DNA from: Saccharopolyspora kobensis
GTDB lineage: Bacteria; Actinomycetota; Actinomycetes; Mycobacteriales; Pseudonocardiaceae
Length of the DNA: 64,000 nucleotides
Direction: 5' to 3'
Assembly (NCBI RefSeq): GCF_900108315.1
Contig: NZ_FNVB01000003.1
Coordinates: 345,404-409,403, forward strand
Positions within the stretch are counted from its first letter, which is position 1. Every line of letters starts with the position of its first letter. Under the pieces are notes generated by a model. It did no database searches and had not been told where the DNA came from. It saw only the letters and a program-made list of their open reading frames with translations. The position numbers were made by a program, and so were the translations under genes. This document shows positions 1-7,625 of this stretch, one piece after another.

Positions 1-599
1 AGCGCGCCCGGGCCGCCGTCACCCGCGGCGAAGCGCGAGCGGTTGCCGTCCTGGTGCAGGAATCGCAGTCCCAGGTCGTCGACGAGCGTCTCGGCCGTGT
101 CCGCTTCCCGCGCGACGGTCATCGTCACCGAGTGCAGGCCCCGGATGGCGTGCTCGCCCGGAACCAGCGCGGTGTCCCACGGATCCCGCGGATCGCCCTG
201 CGGGTGCGCCACCAGTGCGATGCCCAGCCCGTCGGGGTCCCGGAAGGAGAGCCGGTCCTCCTCGTCGGAGGTGGTGATCCGGCTGGTCGGCACACCGGCG
301 GCCGCGAGGTGCTGCTGCCACCAGCCGATCGAGTTCGCCGGGACCGAGAACGCGGTCGTCGTCGCCTGACCGGCGCCCCGGCGGCCGTCCTCGACGCCGT
401 CCCACGGGAAGAAGGTCATCAGCGTGCCGGGCCGGCCCTCGGCGTCGCCGTAGTACAGGTGGTAGGTGCCCGTGTCGTCGAAGTTCACCGTCGTCTTGAC
501 CAGGCGCAGCCCCAGGGTGCGCAGGTAGAAGTCGGCGTTGCGCTGCGGGTTCCCGCCGATGGCCGTGACGTGGTGCAAGCCGGTTGTGCTGATCGACAT
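1..599 (-). CDS. VOC-family ring-cleaving dioxygenase (3' end outside window)
   Basis: Vicinal-oxygen-chelate (glyoxalase fold) protein resembling the ring-cleaving dioxygenase family that opens catechol- or hydroquinone-type rings. The first 199 residues are visible. An N-terminal VOC module begins with the metal-binding stretch GLHHVTAIGG near residue 7, and a second module begins at HAIRGLHSVTMTV. Family members are usually about 310 residues, so roughly a third is missing beyond base 1. The ATG at 599 lies 88 bases after the wrbA stop on the same strand, which suggests a two-gene operon for quinone or electrophile detoxification. The substrate is not determinable from the sequence. Confidence 0.85.
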   Translation of the reverse strand, partial: MSISTTGLHHVTAIGGNPQRNADFYLRTLGLRLVKTTVNFDDTGTYHLYYGDAEGRPGTLMTFFPWDGVEDGRRGAGQATTTAFSVPANSIGWWQQHLAAAGVPTSRITTSDEEDRLSFRDPDGLGIALVAHPQGDPRDPWDTALVPGEHAIRGLHSVTMTVAREADTAETLVDDLGLRFLHQDGNRSRFAAGDGGPGA

Positions 600-687
600 G
601 ACCGCCTCCTGCGGTTGACGGGACAGTGCTGCGCGCGGGCTCCGGCCGGGCATCCGGTCGCGCCACCGAATGCCCGGCCGGAGTCGG

Positions 688-1299
688 TCAGGCGCGGCCG
701 TTCTTGAGCGCCTGAGCCACGCTCACCACGCGGCGGGCCTGCACGGCCGCAGCCGCGCGCGTGGTGTCGTCCACCTTGTTGGCGCCCTGCGCGTCGACGT
801 GGCTGGTGCCGTACGGGTTGCCGTCGGCGAACTTCGCGCCGTCGGTGTAGCCCGGCGCCACCACGATGCCGCCGAAGTGGTGGAAGGTGTTGTACAGCGC
901 CAGCAGCGTCGACTCCTGACCGCCGTGCGTGGTCGAGGTCGAGGTGAACCCGCTGTAGACCTTGTCCGCCAGCAGGCCCTGCGCCCACTGGCCGCCCAGC
1001 GTGTCGATGAACTGCTTGAGCTGCGAGGAGATGTTGCCGAACCGGGTCGGCGAGCCGAACAGCACGGCGTCGGCCCACACCACGTCGTCGGGGGTGGCCT
1101 CCGGCACCGAGCTGGTGGCGTCCACGTTGGCCCGCCACGCCGGGTTGCTGTCGATCGCCGCCTCCGGCGCCAGCTCGGCGACGCGGCGCAGCCGGACCTC
1201 CGCGCCCGCGGCCTCCGCTTCGGCGGCCAGCGTGTTCGCGATCTCGGTGCCGGTACCCGTCGACGAGTAGTAGATGATGCTCAGCTTCACGTTGCCCAC
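688..1299 (-). CDS. wrbA: NAD(P)H:quinone oxidoreductase, WrbA type
   Basis: Flavodoxin-fold FMN enzyme that reduces quinones by two electrons to hydroquinones in the cytoplasm. Length is 203 residues, normal for WrbA. Visible motifs are the FMN phosphate loop SSTGTGT (12-18), GSPTRFGNI (82-90), THGGQE (124-129), HFGGIVV (141-147) and GNPYGTS (160-166), all typical of WrbA. The GTG start at 1299 is preceded by AGGAG. A possible GTG at 1290 is less well spaced. It is first in an operon with the VOC dioxygenase, so both probably act on quinone-like compounds. A near-palindrome sits over the presumed transcription start. Confidence 0.93.
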   Translation of the reverse strand: MGNVKLSIIYYSSTGTGTEIANTLAAEAEAAGAEVRLRRVAELAPEAAIDSNPAWRANVDATSSVPEATPDDVVWADAVLFGSPTRFGNISSQLKQFIDTLGGQWAQGLLADKVYSGFTSTSTTHGGQESTLLALYNTFHHFGGIVVAPGYTDGAKFADGNPYGTSHVDAQGANKVDDTTRAAAAVQARRVVSVAQALKNGRA

Positions 1300-1352
1300 G
1301 GCTGATGACTCCTGTTCGCGAGGGCGGGCGGCGAAACACCCCCACCAAAATC

Positions 1353-1371
1353 TCTTACGCGAAAGACACTA
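1353..1371 (-). promoter_or_regulatory. Candidate wrbA promoter -10 and operator
   Basis: On the minus strand a TAGTGT -10-like hexamer (1371 to 1366) is followed at once by a near-perfect 14-bp palindrome (TCTTACGCGAAAGA on the plus strand, 1353-1366). A repressor bound there would block the start of the wrbA transcript. The regulator is unknown. Confidence 0.35.
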
Positions 1372-1441
1372 CCCCGAACTCCTCTTCCGCGCAAGATTCC
1401 TCCGCCACAGAGTCGACTGAGACGTGAGTCACCCGCGTCGA

Positions 1442-1468
1442 TGTCACGGGGCGCCGGGCAATTCCGTC
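1442..1468 (+). promoter_or_regulatory. ECF41-type sigma factor promoter for the CMD gene
   Basis: TGTCACG at 1442-1448 is followed after exactly 16 bases by CGTC at 1465-1468. The published ECF41 target motif, as I recall it, is TGTCACA-N16-CGTC, so this copy differs at one base. It lies about 40 bases upstream of the CMD start, and an ECF41 sigma gene is two hairpins downstream. The match is direct; the regulation is inferred. Confidence 0.75.
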
Positions 1469-1506
1469 TCGGGTGGTGACAGCACTTCGACACCGAGGAG
1501 CACACC

Positions 1507-1983
1507 GTGGACGCACGACTGGACTACCGGGCGGCGGGACCGATCACCGGGAAGGTCGTCAAGTACGTCATGTCGGCAGGCCAGGCGCTGAAGGAGTCAC
1601 CGCTGCCCGCGGAGACCAAGCAGCTGGTGGCGCTGCGGGTCAGCCAGATCAACGGCTGCGCCGTCTGCATCGACATGCACACCAAGGACGCCACCGCGGA
1701 AGGCATGAGCGCGGTGCGGCTGAACCTGGTCTCGGCGTGGCGGGAGGCCACGGTCTTCACCGAGGCCGAGCGCGCCGCGCTGGAGCTGGCCGAGGAGGCC
1801 ACCCGGGTCGCGGACGCGGCCGGTGGCGTCGGCGACGAGGTGTGGGCGCGCGCCGCCGAGCACTACGACGAGGAGCAGCTGGCCGCCCTGGTCATCCTGG
1901 TCTCCTTCATGAACATGGTGAACCGGTTCAACATCATCACCCAGCAGCCGGCCGGTTCCTACGAACCGGGCCAGTTCGGCTGA
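1507..1983 (+). CDS. Carboxymuconolactone decarboxylase / AhpD-like protein (ECF41 partner)
   Basis: All-helical AhpD-like protein of 158 residues with the redox motif C51-x-x-C54-x3-H58 (CAVCIDMH). This suggests thiol-dependent peroxidase or reductase chemistry rather than true decarboxylase activity. The GTG start at 1507 is preceded by GAGGAG with six-base spacing. CMD-family genes are the classic neighbours and targets of ECF41 sigma factors, and both an ECF41-like promoter upstream and an ECF41 gene downstream are present. It is most likely a member of that stress regulon. The physiological substrate is unknown for this group. Confidence 0.88.
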   Translation: MDARLDYRAAGPITGKVVKYVMSAGQALKESPLPAETKQLVALRVSQINGCAVCIDMHTKDATAEGMSAVRLNLVSAWREATVFTEAERAALELAEEATRVADAAGGVGDEVWARAAEHYDEEQLAALVILVSFMNMVNRFNIITQQPAGSYEPGQFG

Positions 1984-2009
1984 TCCCTGCGGGAGTTCGC
2001 CGGCCTGCC

Positions 2010-2056
2010 CCGCGGTTTCAATGGAGTCGGACACCCGATCTCCATTGAAACCGCGG
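2010..2056. repeat. Hairpin repeat copy 1 (17-bp perfect arms)
   Basis: CCGCGGTTTCAATGGAG at 2010-2026 is the exact reverse complement of 2040-2056, with a 13-base loop that can pair further (TCGG/CCGA). It follows the CMD stop by 26 bases. It has no T-tract, so it is not a typical terminator. The right arm and following bases (CCATTGAAA, then GCGGAAGTTC) recur 95 bases downstream. Confidence 0.8.
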
Positions 2057-2105
2057 AAGTTCTCCACACACGCCGGTGTGTCGGCGCGCGACACGCCGAC
2101 GGAGT

Positions 2106-2149
2106 GCAATTTCAATTGAAATCGACGGTCTGATTTCCATTGAAATTGC
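2106..2149. repeat. Hairpin repeat copy 2 (18-bp arms, one mismatch)
   Basis: The arms at 2106-2123 and 2132-2149 are reverse complements with one mismatch and an 8-base loop. The left arm itself contains the 14-bp palindrome ATTTCAATTGAAAT (2109-2122). The copy shares CCATTGAAA and GCGGAAGTTC with the hairpin at 2010-2056. It is AT-rich against a GC-rich background and lies 86 bases before the sigma-factor start. Confidence 0.8.
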
Positions 2150-2234
2150 GGAAGTTCGGCCGCGCCGGCGGCGGGGCCTGGGGGTCTTCGGCGTCGTGGG
2201 CGATGATCCAGCCGTACCGAGGAACGGAGTCGTC

Positions 2235-3152
2235 GTGGACAAGATCGCGGAGTTCGAGGAGCTGCGGCCGCTGCTCTTCTCGATCGCCTACCGGATCCTG
2301 GGCAGCGTGGGCGAGGCGGAGGACGCCGTGCAGGAGACGTGGCTGCGCTTCGACGGCTCGTCGACCCGGCCCGCCTCGACCAAGGCGTTCCTGTCGGCGA
2401 CGGTCACCCGGATCTCCATCGACGTGCTGCGCTCCGCGCGGGTGCGTCGGGAGGAGTACGTCGGGCCGTGGTTCCCGGAGCCGCTGCTCAGCGATCCGTA
2501 CCAGGATCCCGACCGGTCGGCGGAGCTGGCCGATTCGGTGTCCATGGCGGCGTTGCTGCTGCTGGAACGGCTCAGCCCGCTGGAGCGGGCGGTGTTCGTG
2601 CTGCGGGAGGTGTTCGCCTTCGGGTTCGACGAGATCGCCGAAGCGGTCGGGCGGTCGGAGGCGGCGTGCCGGCAGCTGGTGGTGCGGGCCCGGCGGCACA
2701 TGCAGGACGGCAGGCCCCGGTTCGCCGCGGACCGCCGCCAGCGGCAGGAGCTGGCGACGCGGTTCTTCGGCGCGCTGCGCAACGGCGACGTGGGCGAGCT
2801 GCGGGAGCTGCTGGCCGCCGACGTGCAGCTGATCGGCGACGGCGGCGGCAAGGCCCCGCAGCTGGCCACCACCATCGTCGGCGCGGCCAAGGTGGCCCGG
2901 CTGCTGGGCGCGAACTTCCCCCGGTTGTTCCGGATCGACGTGACCTTCGAGCAGCGCGAGATCAACGGCCAGCCCGGCGCCGTCTTCCGCGACCGGGCCG
3001 GGAAGGTGCTCAACGCCGTGGTGCTGGACGTGCTCGACGGCAGGATCCAGACGATCCGCGGCGTGCTCAACCCGGACAAGCTGGACCACATCGGACCGGT
3101 CGCCGACGCCTGGGCGCTCAACCGGGAACTGCGGCAGGGCCGTCGGGGCTGA
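2235..3152 (+). CDS. sigJ: ECF41-group RNA polymerase sigma factor with fused SnoaL-like domain
   Basis: Extracytoplasmic-function sigma factor of 305 residues. Region 2 lies near residues 10-75 and region 4 near 105-155, followed by a SnoaL-like C-terminal domain (about 170-300) that in this group replaces an anti-sigma factor. The group's conserved motifs are visible: WFPEP (79-83), DGGGK (202-206) and NPDKL (279-283). The GTG at 2235 is chosen because CGGAG precedes it and region 2 follows directly. An in-frame extension back to 2076 would run through the hairpin repeat. The CMD gene upstream is the expected target. The signal sensed is unknown. Confidence 0.92.
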   Translation: MDKIAEFEELRPLLFSIAYRILGSVGEAEDAVQETWLRFDGSSTRPASTKAFLSATVTRISIDVLRSARVRREEYVGPWFPEPLLSDPYQDPDRSAELADSVSMAALLLLERLSPLERAVFVLREVFAFGFDEIAEAVGRSEAACRQLVVRARRHMQDGRPRFAADRRQRQELATRFFGALRNGDVGELRELLAADVQLIGDGGGKAPQLATTIVGAAKVARLLGANFPRLFRIDVTFEQREINGQPGAVFRDRAGKVLNAVVLDVLDGRIQTIRGVLNPDKLDHIGPVADAWALNRELRQGRRG

Positions 3153-3160
3153 CCGCGGAT

Positions 3161-3196
3161 GCCCGTGAGCGCTCCTCGCCGGGAGAGCTCACGGGC
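3161..3196. terminator. Bidirectional intrinsic terminator
   Basis: The arms GCCCGTGAGC (3161-3170) and GCTCACGGGC (3187-3196) are perfect reverse complements, and an inner CTCC/GGAG pair extends the stem. The hairpin sits between the convergent sigma-factor gene and the gene ending at 3205. Confidence 0.8.
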
Positions 3197-3204
3197 TCCG
3201 GTGG

Positions 3205-4158
3205 TCAGTTGCGCTTCTGCGCGGCGATCTCCTGGAGCCGGGCGAAGGCCGCGGACCGGCGCGGTTCTTCGGGCCGCACGAACGGTTCCGTCTCCTCCAT
3301 GATCTGCGGGTCGCCCAGGCGCGCGACGCGGTCGTGGTCGATCCGGCGGTACGGCTGCACGAGCTGCAACCCGGCCGGGCGGCCGAGCTCGCAGACCTCG
3401 ATGAACACCGCGCCCTCTTCGTCGGCGTCGTCCGGGAAGTCGCCGCCCCAGACCAGCGCGGCGCAGTGCACCGTCGAGTTCAGCGACGCGAACTGCTCGC
3501 GGCCGAAGTCCAGCCCGCCGCCGACGGTGGGGTTCTGCTCGTCGTCGACCAGTCGCCACATGTCCCGCGCGCCGTCCACGCCCTGCACCGCGGCGAACGG
3601 GGTCATGATGATCGCTTCCGGCTCGACGTCCTGGATGCCGACCTCGATCGTGTCGAGCATGAACTTCTTGGTCTCCGGGCCGAGATGGGGGTACTCGACC
3701 GGTTTGCGGTCCGCCGACACCAGCGGTTCCCGCTCGTCGTCGAGCAGCATCGGGTTGCCGATCAGCACGACCTCGTCGACGCGCCGCTCGTAGCGCTGGC
3801 ACATCAGCACGCCGAACGAGCGGCCCAGCTGGTAGCCCTCGACGAACACCGCCTCGGTCCGGCCGCCGTCACCGGTGAAGTAGCCGTCGTAGATCAGCGT
3901 CACGCAGTGGGCGTCCTCGTCGAGGTCGCGGAGCTTCTCGCGGCCGAGGGCCACGCTCTGCTCGTGCGTCCACGGTTCGTCGTCGTCGCCGATGAGCTTC
4001 AGGATGTGCTTCGAGCCGTCCTCGCCGAGGATCAGCGCGAGCGGGACGAAACCGTCCGCGTCGAACTTCGCGTAGTCCATGCCGAGATCGACGGCCTCGA
4101 AGAGGAAGGCGATCGACCCGTCGTCGTGGCCGTCGAGCGTGGGGCAGCCGGCAGGCAT
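3205..4158 (-). CDS. Unknown acidic protein with two tandem homologous halves
   Basis: Not recognised. The 317-residue acidic, soluble protein has no signal peptide or membrane segment. It is built from two related halves of about 125 residues. The first runs from FLFEAVDLGMDYAKFD to EREPLV, the second from FMLDTIEVGIQDVEPE to EETEPFV. Both share an order of motifs: (V/I)xLGIxxxx..., ALGREKLRDL or FGREQFASL, HCVTLIYDGYF or HCAALVWGGDF, EAVFVEGYQLGRSFG or GAVFIEVCELGRPAG, and VLIGNPMLL or ARLGDPQIM. The start at 4158 has a near-perfect Shine-Dalgarno AGGAGGTGA. It ends convergently with the sigma gene across a strong terminator, so it is probably functionally separate. Confidence 0.85.
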   Translation of the reverse strand: MPAGCPTLDGHDDGSIAFLFEAVDLGMDYAKFDADGFVPLALILGEDGSKHILKLIGDDDEPWTHEQSVALGREKLRDLDEDAHCVTLIYDGYFTGDGGRTEAVFVEGYQLGRSFGVLMCQRYERRVDEVVLIGNPMLLDDEREPLVSADRKPVEYPHLGPETKKFMLDTIEVGIQDVEPEAIIMTPFAAVQGVDGARDMWRLVDDEQNPTVGGGLDFGREQFASLNSTVHCAALVWGGDFPDDADEEGAVFIEVCELGRPAGLQLVQPYRRIDHDRVARLGDPQIMEETEPFVRPEEPRRSAAFARLQEIAAQKRN

Positions 4159-4348
4159 GCGGTCACCTCCTGCCTTCGCGCGCGCGTAATCGGGTTCGCA
4201 CCGCGCAGCTGCGGGCTTCGTTGATCAACATGCCGGTCACGCTAGCAACACCGGGCGACGTCGCAGGGCGTTTTCCGCTGAGAGCTCCCCGGTTCCCGGA
4301 CCGTCCGCAGCAGACAGTCGCAACCGGACACCGCTGCCTCGCTGCGGT

Positions 4349-5119
4349 TCAGGCGTTGGCCCGGACCGACAGCACGACTTCGGACTCGTCGTGCGGGAGG
4401 TAGATCACGTCGATCACCATGCCCGGCTGGGTCTTCGGCAGGAACTCGGGCGCCAGCGCCTTCTCCTGCACGACGTCGAAGGCGGTTCCGTCGGCGCGGG
4501 TCACCCGCAGCTCGATGCGGATCACCGCGCGGTCGCGCTGGATCTCCCCCGTCGGCTGCGCGGACAGCACCACGGCGCGCCCCCGCACGCCGCGCTCGGC
4601 GATGTCCAGCTGGTGCGCGGTCATCTCTCCCGTGGCGACCCGGATCCGGTTGAAAGCGGCCTGCAGCTCCGCCTGCGAGGCATCGGTGGCGAGCACGACC
4701 TTGCCATCGGCCGATTCCGGCAGGTACCGCACCGGCATCTTGACACCGGCCCGGACCGCGCCGGCCTCGTGGACCGGGACGATCTGGCGGGCCGAAGCGC
4801 GGAAGGTCGTGCCGTCCTCGGTGTCGACGTCCAGCTCGAACTCCAGCTGCGGCTGGTCGTTGACCCGCAGCCCCGTCGGGCGGACCGCCACCACGGTGCC
4901 GATGCCGATCGGCGCGCCCCGGAACTGCTTCGCCCTCACCCCGCCGCTCAGCGAGCGGTCCACCGAGAACAGCATCGGGACGACGGTCACCAGCATGATC
5001 GGCCCGGTGATGCCGGGGCCCACCAGCTCGCCCGTCGTGCTCAGCGACACGATCCACTTCGCCGTGAGACCGACGCCGAGCGCCAGCACTCCCCACTTGA
5101 CGATCTTGAGGATGCCCAT
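4349..5119 (-). CDS. Unknown membrane-anchored protein
   Basis: Not recognised. The 256-residue protein begins MGILKIVKWG and has two hydrophobic segments (about 5-25 and 35-55). A long soluble part follows, rich in beta-strand patterns, with two repeats of an RxxGTVVAVRPTG / RGRAVVLSAQPTG type (residues about 75 and 180). This hints at a duplicated DUF3592-like or OB-like module. The ATG at 5119 is preceded by GGAAGGG; an in-frame upstream start would add 18 Arg-rich residues and is less likely. It is divergent from the four-gene CHAT operon. Confidence 0.75.
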   Translation of the reverse strand: MGILKIVKWGVLALGVGLTAKWIVSLSTTGELVGPGITGPIMLVTVVPMLFSVDRSLSGGVRAKQFRGAPIGIGTVVAVRPTGLRVNDQPQLEFELDVDTEDGTTFRASARQIVPVHEAGAVRAGVKMPVRYLPESADGKVVLATDASQAELQAAFNRIRVATGEMTAHQLDIAERGVRGRAVVLSAQPTGEIQRDRAVIRIELRVTRADGTAFDVVQEKALAPEFLPKTQPGMVIDVIYLPHDESEVVLSVRANA

Positions 5120-5237
5120 GTCAGCAACCCTTCCGCTCCAGCGACTCGGACGACGACGAGTCTGCTGCGGCACCGCCGCCTACCGATCACAGCAATGCGC
5201 GCGGAGGAGGCGCGGATCACGCCACCCGCCCGGCCTC

Positions 5238-5262
5238 GAAGATGAAAAATCTTCACTAGACT
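5238..5262 (+). promoter_or_regulatory. Leaderless promoter with embedded inverted repeat for the CHAT operon
   Basis: A TAGACT -10 box (5257-5262) lies exactly six bases before the GTG start at 5269, the arrangement of an actinobacterial leaderless transcript. Directly upstream, GAAGAT (5238-5243) and ATCTTC (5249-5254) form a perfect inverted repeat around GAAAA. It overlaps the -35/-10 spacer and is therefore a candidate operator. Confidence 0.6.
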
Positions 5263-5268
5263 GACCGG

Positions 5269-6537
5269 GTGAGCACACACGCGACGGCGGCGGGACCAGC
5301 GGTTTCGATGCCTCGCGACCGGGTCGTCGCCGCCGCGTGGGCCGAACTGGGCCCGGGCGTGGCAGCGCTGAGCAACGCCAGCGGGCGGCCGCTGGCCCGC
5401 ACCGTGAAGCTCATCCTCGATCCGCTGGTCCTGCGCCCCGCCCAGAACCCGCACCTCGGCGGCGGCCGGATCGAGCAGGCCGACATCGCCGAGCTGCGGC
5501 AGCGCATCCTCGACGCGGCTGCCGACCTGACCGCCACGGCCGACTGGTTCGCCGCGTTGAAGCGCGCGCGCCGCGCCGCCCGCATCACCGGTGGAAACCC
5601 GCAGGACCTCTACTTCCAGCGCTGCTTCGAACTGGCCCGCACGCACGGCGCTCCCGGCGCCGACGCCGGGCAGGTCGCGCTGGAGGTGGTCCAGGAGATC
5701 CGCGACGCGACCGGGGACATGACCGTCGCGCAGCTGCGCCGCCACATGACCGACCAGGCCGACGCGCTGACCGCCCTGCTGGCGGCCGCGTGGCGCGAGG
5801 TGCCGAGCCCGGAGCCCGGCGCGCCCGCCCCCGTCGAGGGCTTCCTCGACAGCTGCGGCGAGGGCGACGCCGACGGCGATGCGTTCGACCAGCTCCTGGA
5901 GGCCGCTGCGGGCACCCGGGCGTCCGCCGGGCTCGCCGTGCGCGGAGCCGCCCGGGACCACGGGCTGACCGACCTGCCGCTGCCCGAACCACCGCGCCTG
6001 GGCGACAACGCGTCGAAGAACCGGCTCCCCAAGCCCTTCGACCGCTCCGTCTTCGAGCGGCTGTTCGCGGCGTTCACCAGCAGTTTCCACCGCGAGAGCA
6101 TGGATTCCGTGCCCGGCCTGGTCCGCGCCGAGATCGCCCGCTCCGCGCTCCCCTGGCAGCTGGGCGAGGAGCGGAGCCGCCTCACCGTGCTGCTCGGCCG
6201 CGAGGCCAGCGGCGGACTCACCGGCGGGCCGCAGCCGACCGCCGCGCACCGGCGGCTGGGCTCGCGCTGGGAGCGGGAGGCCTACGTGCGGCGGGTGCTG
6301 CGGCTGCCCGGCGCGGCCAGCGGCGTGCCCGAGGACCTGCGCTCCGACGTCGTCACCGTGCGCCAGGCCTACCTGCGCAGGCTGTGGGTGCGGGTGCACG
6401 GCCGCGAGCTGCGCGGGGAACGGCTGGAGCCGCACGAGGTGTGGGACCTGCTCGACGGGGTGCTGCGGTCGGTCATCATGGACCACCGGCAGCGGCTGAA
6501 GCAGTCGCTCACCCGGGAGACGGCGGGGGCGGCATGA
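5269..6537 (+). CDS. Unknown protein, first gene of the CHAT-TPR operon
   Basis: Not recognised. The 422-residue protein is predicted soluble and mostly helical, with no signal peptide. An N-terminal part (about 15-180) contains a hydrophobic/arginine-patterned helix bundle. A low-complexity acidic hinge sits near 185-210 (EGDADGDAFD). A C-terminal helical part (about 250-420) contains FDRSVFERLFAAFTSSFHRE and a Trp/Arg-rich end. No nucleotide-binding or protease motif is seen. It is the promoter-proximal gene and overlaps the next by ATGA (6534-6537), so its product probably works with the TPR and CHAT proteins. It may be a system-specific sensor or substrate. Confidence 0.8.
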   Translation: MSTHATAAGPAVSMPRDRVVAAAWAELGPGVAALSNASGRPLARTVKLILDPLVLRPAQNPHLGGGRIEQADIAELRQRILDAAADLTATADWFAALKRARRAARITGGNPQDLYFQRCFELARTHGAPGADAGQVALEVVQEIRDATGDMTVAQLRRHMTDQADALTALLAAAWREVPSPEPGAPAPVEGFLDSCGEGDADGDAFDQLLEAAAGTRASAGLAVRGAARDHGLTDLPLPEPPRLGDNASKNRLPKPFDRSVFERLFAAFTSSFHRESMDSVPGLVRAEIARSALPWQLGEERSRLTVLLGREASGGLTGGPQPTAAHRRLGSRWEREAYVRRVLRLPGAASGVPEDLRSDVVTVRQAYLRRLWVRVHGRELRGERLEPHEVWDLLDGVLRSVIMDHRQRLKQSLTRETAGAA

Positions 6538-7625
6538 TCCGGATCGAGATCAGCGGCGACCGGGCGCGGCTCACCGGCGCGGAGACCACCGGCTGGCCGG
6601 AACCGGCCACGACCGGGCTCGTCGAGGCGCGCGGCGCGCTGCTGAGCTGGGACGTCACCTCCAGCACCGCGTTCCCGCACGCGCACGTGCACGACCGGGA
6701 CGCGGCTGCCGGTTGGCTCTGGGAGATCTACGGCGACGACATCGCCGACGCCGTGCTCGCCAACACCCCGGCGCAGGTCGCGCTGCCTCCGGATGAGCCC
6801 GGGCTGTTGCCCGCCGCGCTCCGGCTCGCCCGGCTGAACTGGGCGGCGGCGTGGTGGCCGGCGTCCGCGCAGGCGGCGATTCCCGCGCTGTCCCGGGAGC
6901 TGCTCGCGGCGGAAACGGCGGTGGCCACCGCAGCGCTGGAGCACCTGCTCGACGACGAGGACTGCGTCGAGCGAGCACTCGACGCGGCGTCGCTGACCGC
7001 GGTGGAAGCGCTCGCTGAGCACGCCGAGTTCGCGGCCGGTGCGATCGAGCTGGCCGAGGAGCTGCGCTCGCTCGCCGAGGACTACGGCGTCGAGCTCGAC
7101 GCCGCACGGGTCTCCGGTCAGGTCGGCTGGGCGCTGGCCGCCGGTGGCACCCACCAGGCCGCCGCCACCGGAACCAGCGCGCTGAACTGGTCGGATGTCC
7201 CCGCGCAGACGCTCGACGCGATGGGCGGCGCCGGGTGGACGATCGGCCGCCGGGACGGCGAGACGGTGCTGTCGGTGTCCGTTCCGGCCGCTCCGGCGGT
7301 CGAGTTCCCGCACCACGAGCCACCGCTCACGCCCGTCCTGCTCGCCCGCTTCGGCCCGGCCCGGCTGGGCGTCGAAGTTCCCCTGCGGCGGGTGGAGAAC
7401 CGGTTCACCGGTGAGGCGGTGCTGCCGGTGACCGCGCTCCTGCTGCCCACCGCCGAACGAACGCTGTCGGTGCGCGACACGCGGATCACCGCGGAGCCGA
7501 CCGCTGTCCTCGCCCCGGCGGAAGAGGTCCGCGCCGCCGTGATCGACCACGCGCGGAGCAGGCTCGCGGATGCCACCGCTTCGCTGGCCGAGCGGGCCGC
7601 CGCGCGCGCCGGGGGCATCTCGTGA
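6534..7625 (+). CDS. Unknown protein, second gene of the CHAT-TPR operon
   Basis: Not recognised. The 363-residue protein starts MIRIEISGDRARL at an ATG that overlaps the previous stop (ATGA). The N-terminus is a short beta-rich stretch. Residues about 75-200 are Ala/Leu/Glu-rich helices resembling repeats. The C-terminal third is beta-rich (TIGRRDGETVLSVSVPAAP, LGVEVPLRRVENRFTGE), then a final helix. There is no signal peptide and no catalytic motif I can name. Tight coupling on both sides (GTGA with the TPR gene at 7622-7625) implies stoichiometric production with its neighbours. A scaffold or regulatory role is only a guess. Confidence 0.8.
   Translation: MIRIEISGDRARLTGAETTGWPEPATTGLVEARGALLSWDVTSSTAFPHAHVHDRDAAAGWLWEIYGDDIADAVLANTPAQVALPPDEPGLLPAALRLARLNWAAAWWPASAQAAIPALSRELLAAETAVATAALEHLLDDEDCVERALDAASLTAVEALAEHAEFAAGAIELAEELRSLAEDYGVELDAARVSGQVGWALAAGGTHQAAATGTSALNWSDVPAQTLDAMGGAGWTIGRRDGETVLSVSVPAAPAVEFPHHEPPLTPVLLARFGPARLGVEVPLRRVENRFTGEAVLPVTALLLPTAERTLSVRDTRITAEPTAVLAPAEEVRAAVIDHARSRLADATASLAERAAARAGGIS

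Noticed and set aside
2010..2149. CRISPR array or IS ends at the two hairpins
   Set aside because: There are only two units with no regular spacers, and no transposase or cas gene lies in the window.
2076..2234. N-terminal extension of the sigma factor to the ATG at 2076
   Set aside because: The extension would translate the hairpin repeat into SAISIEIDGLISIEIA-type sequence, is not found in the ECF41 family, and the GTG at 2235 has a proper ribosome-binding site.
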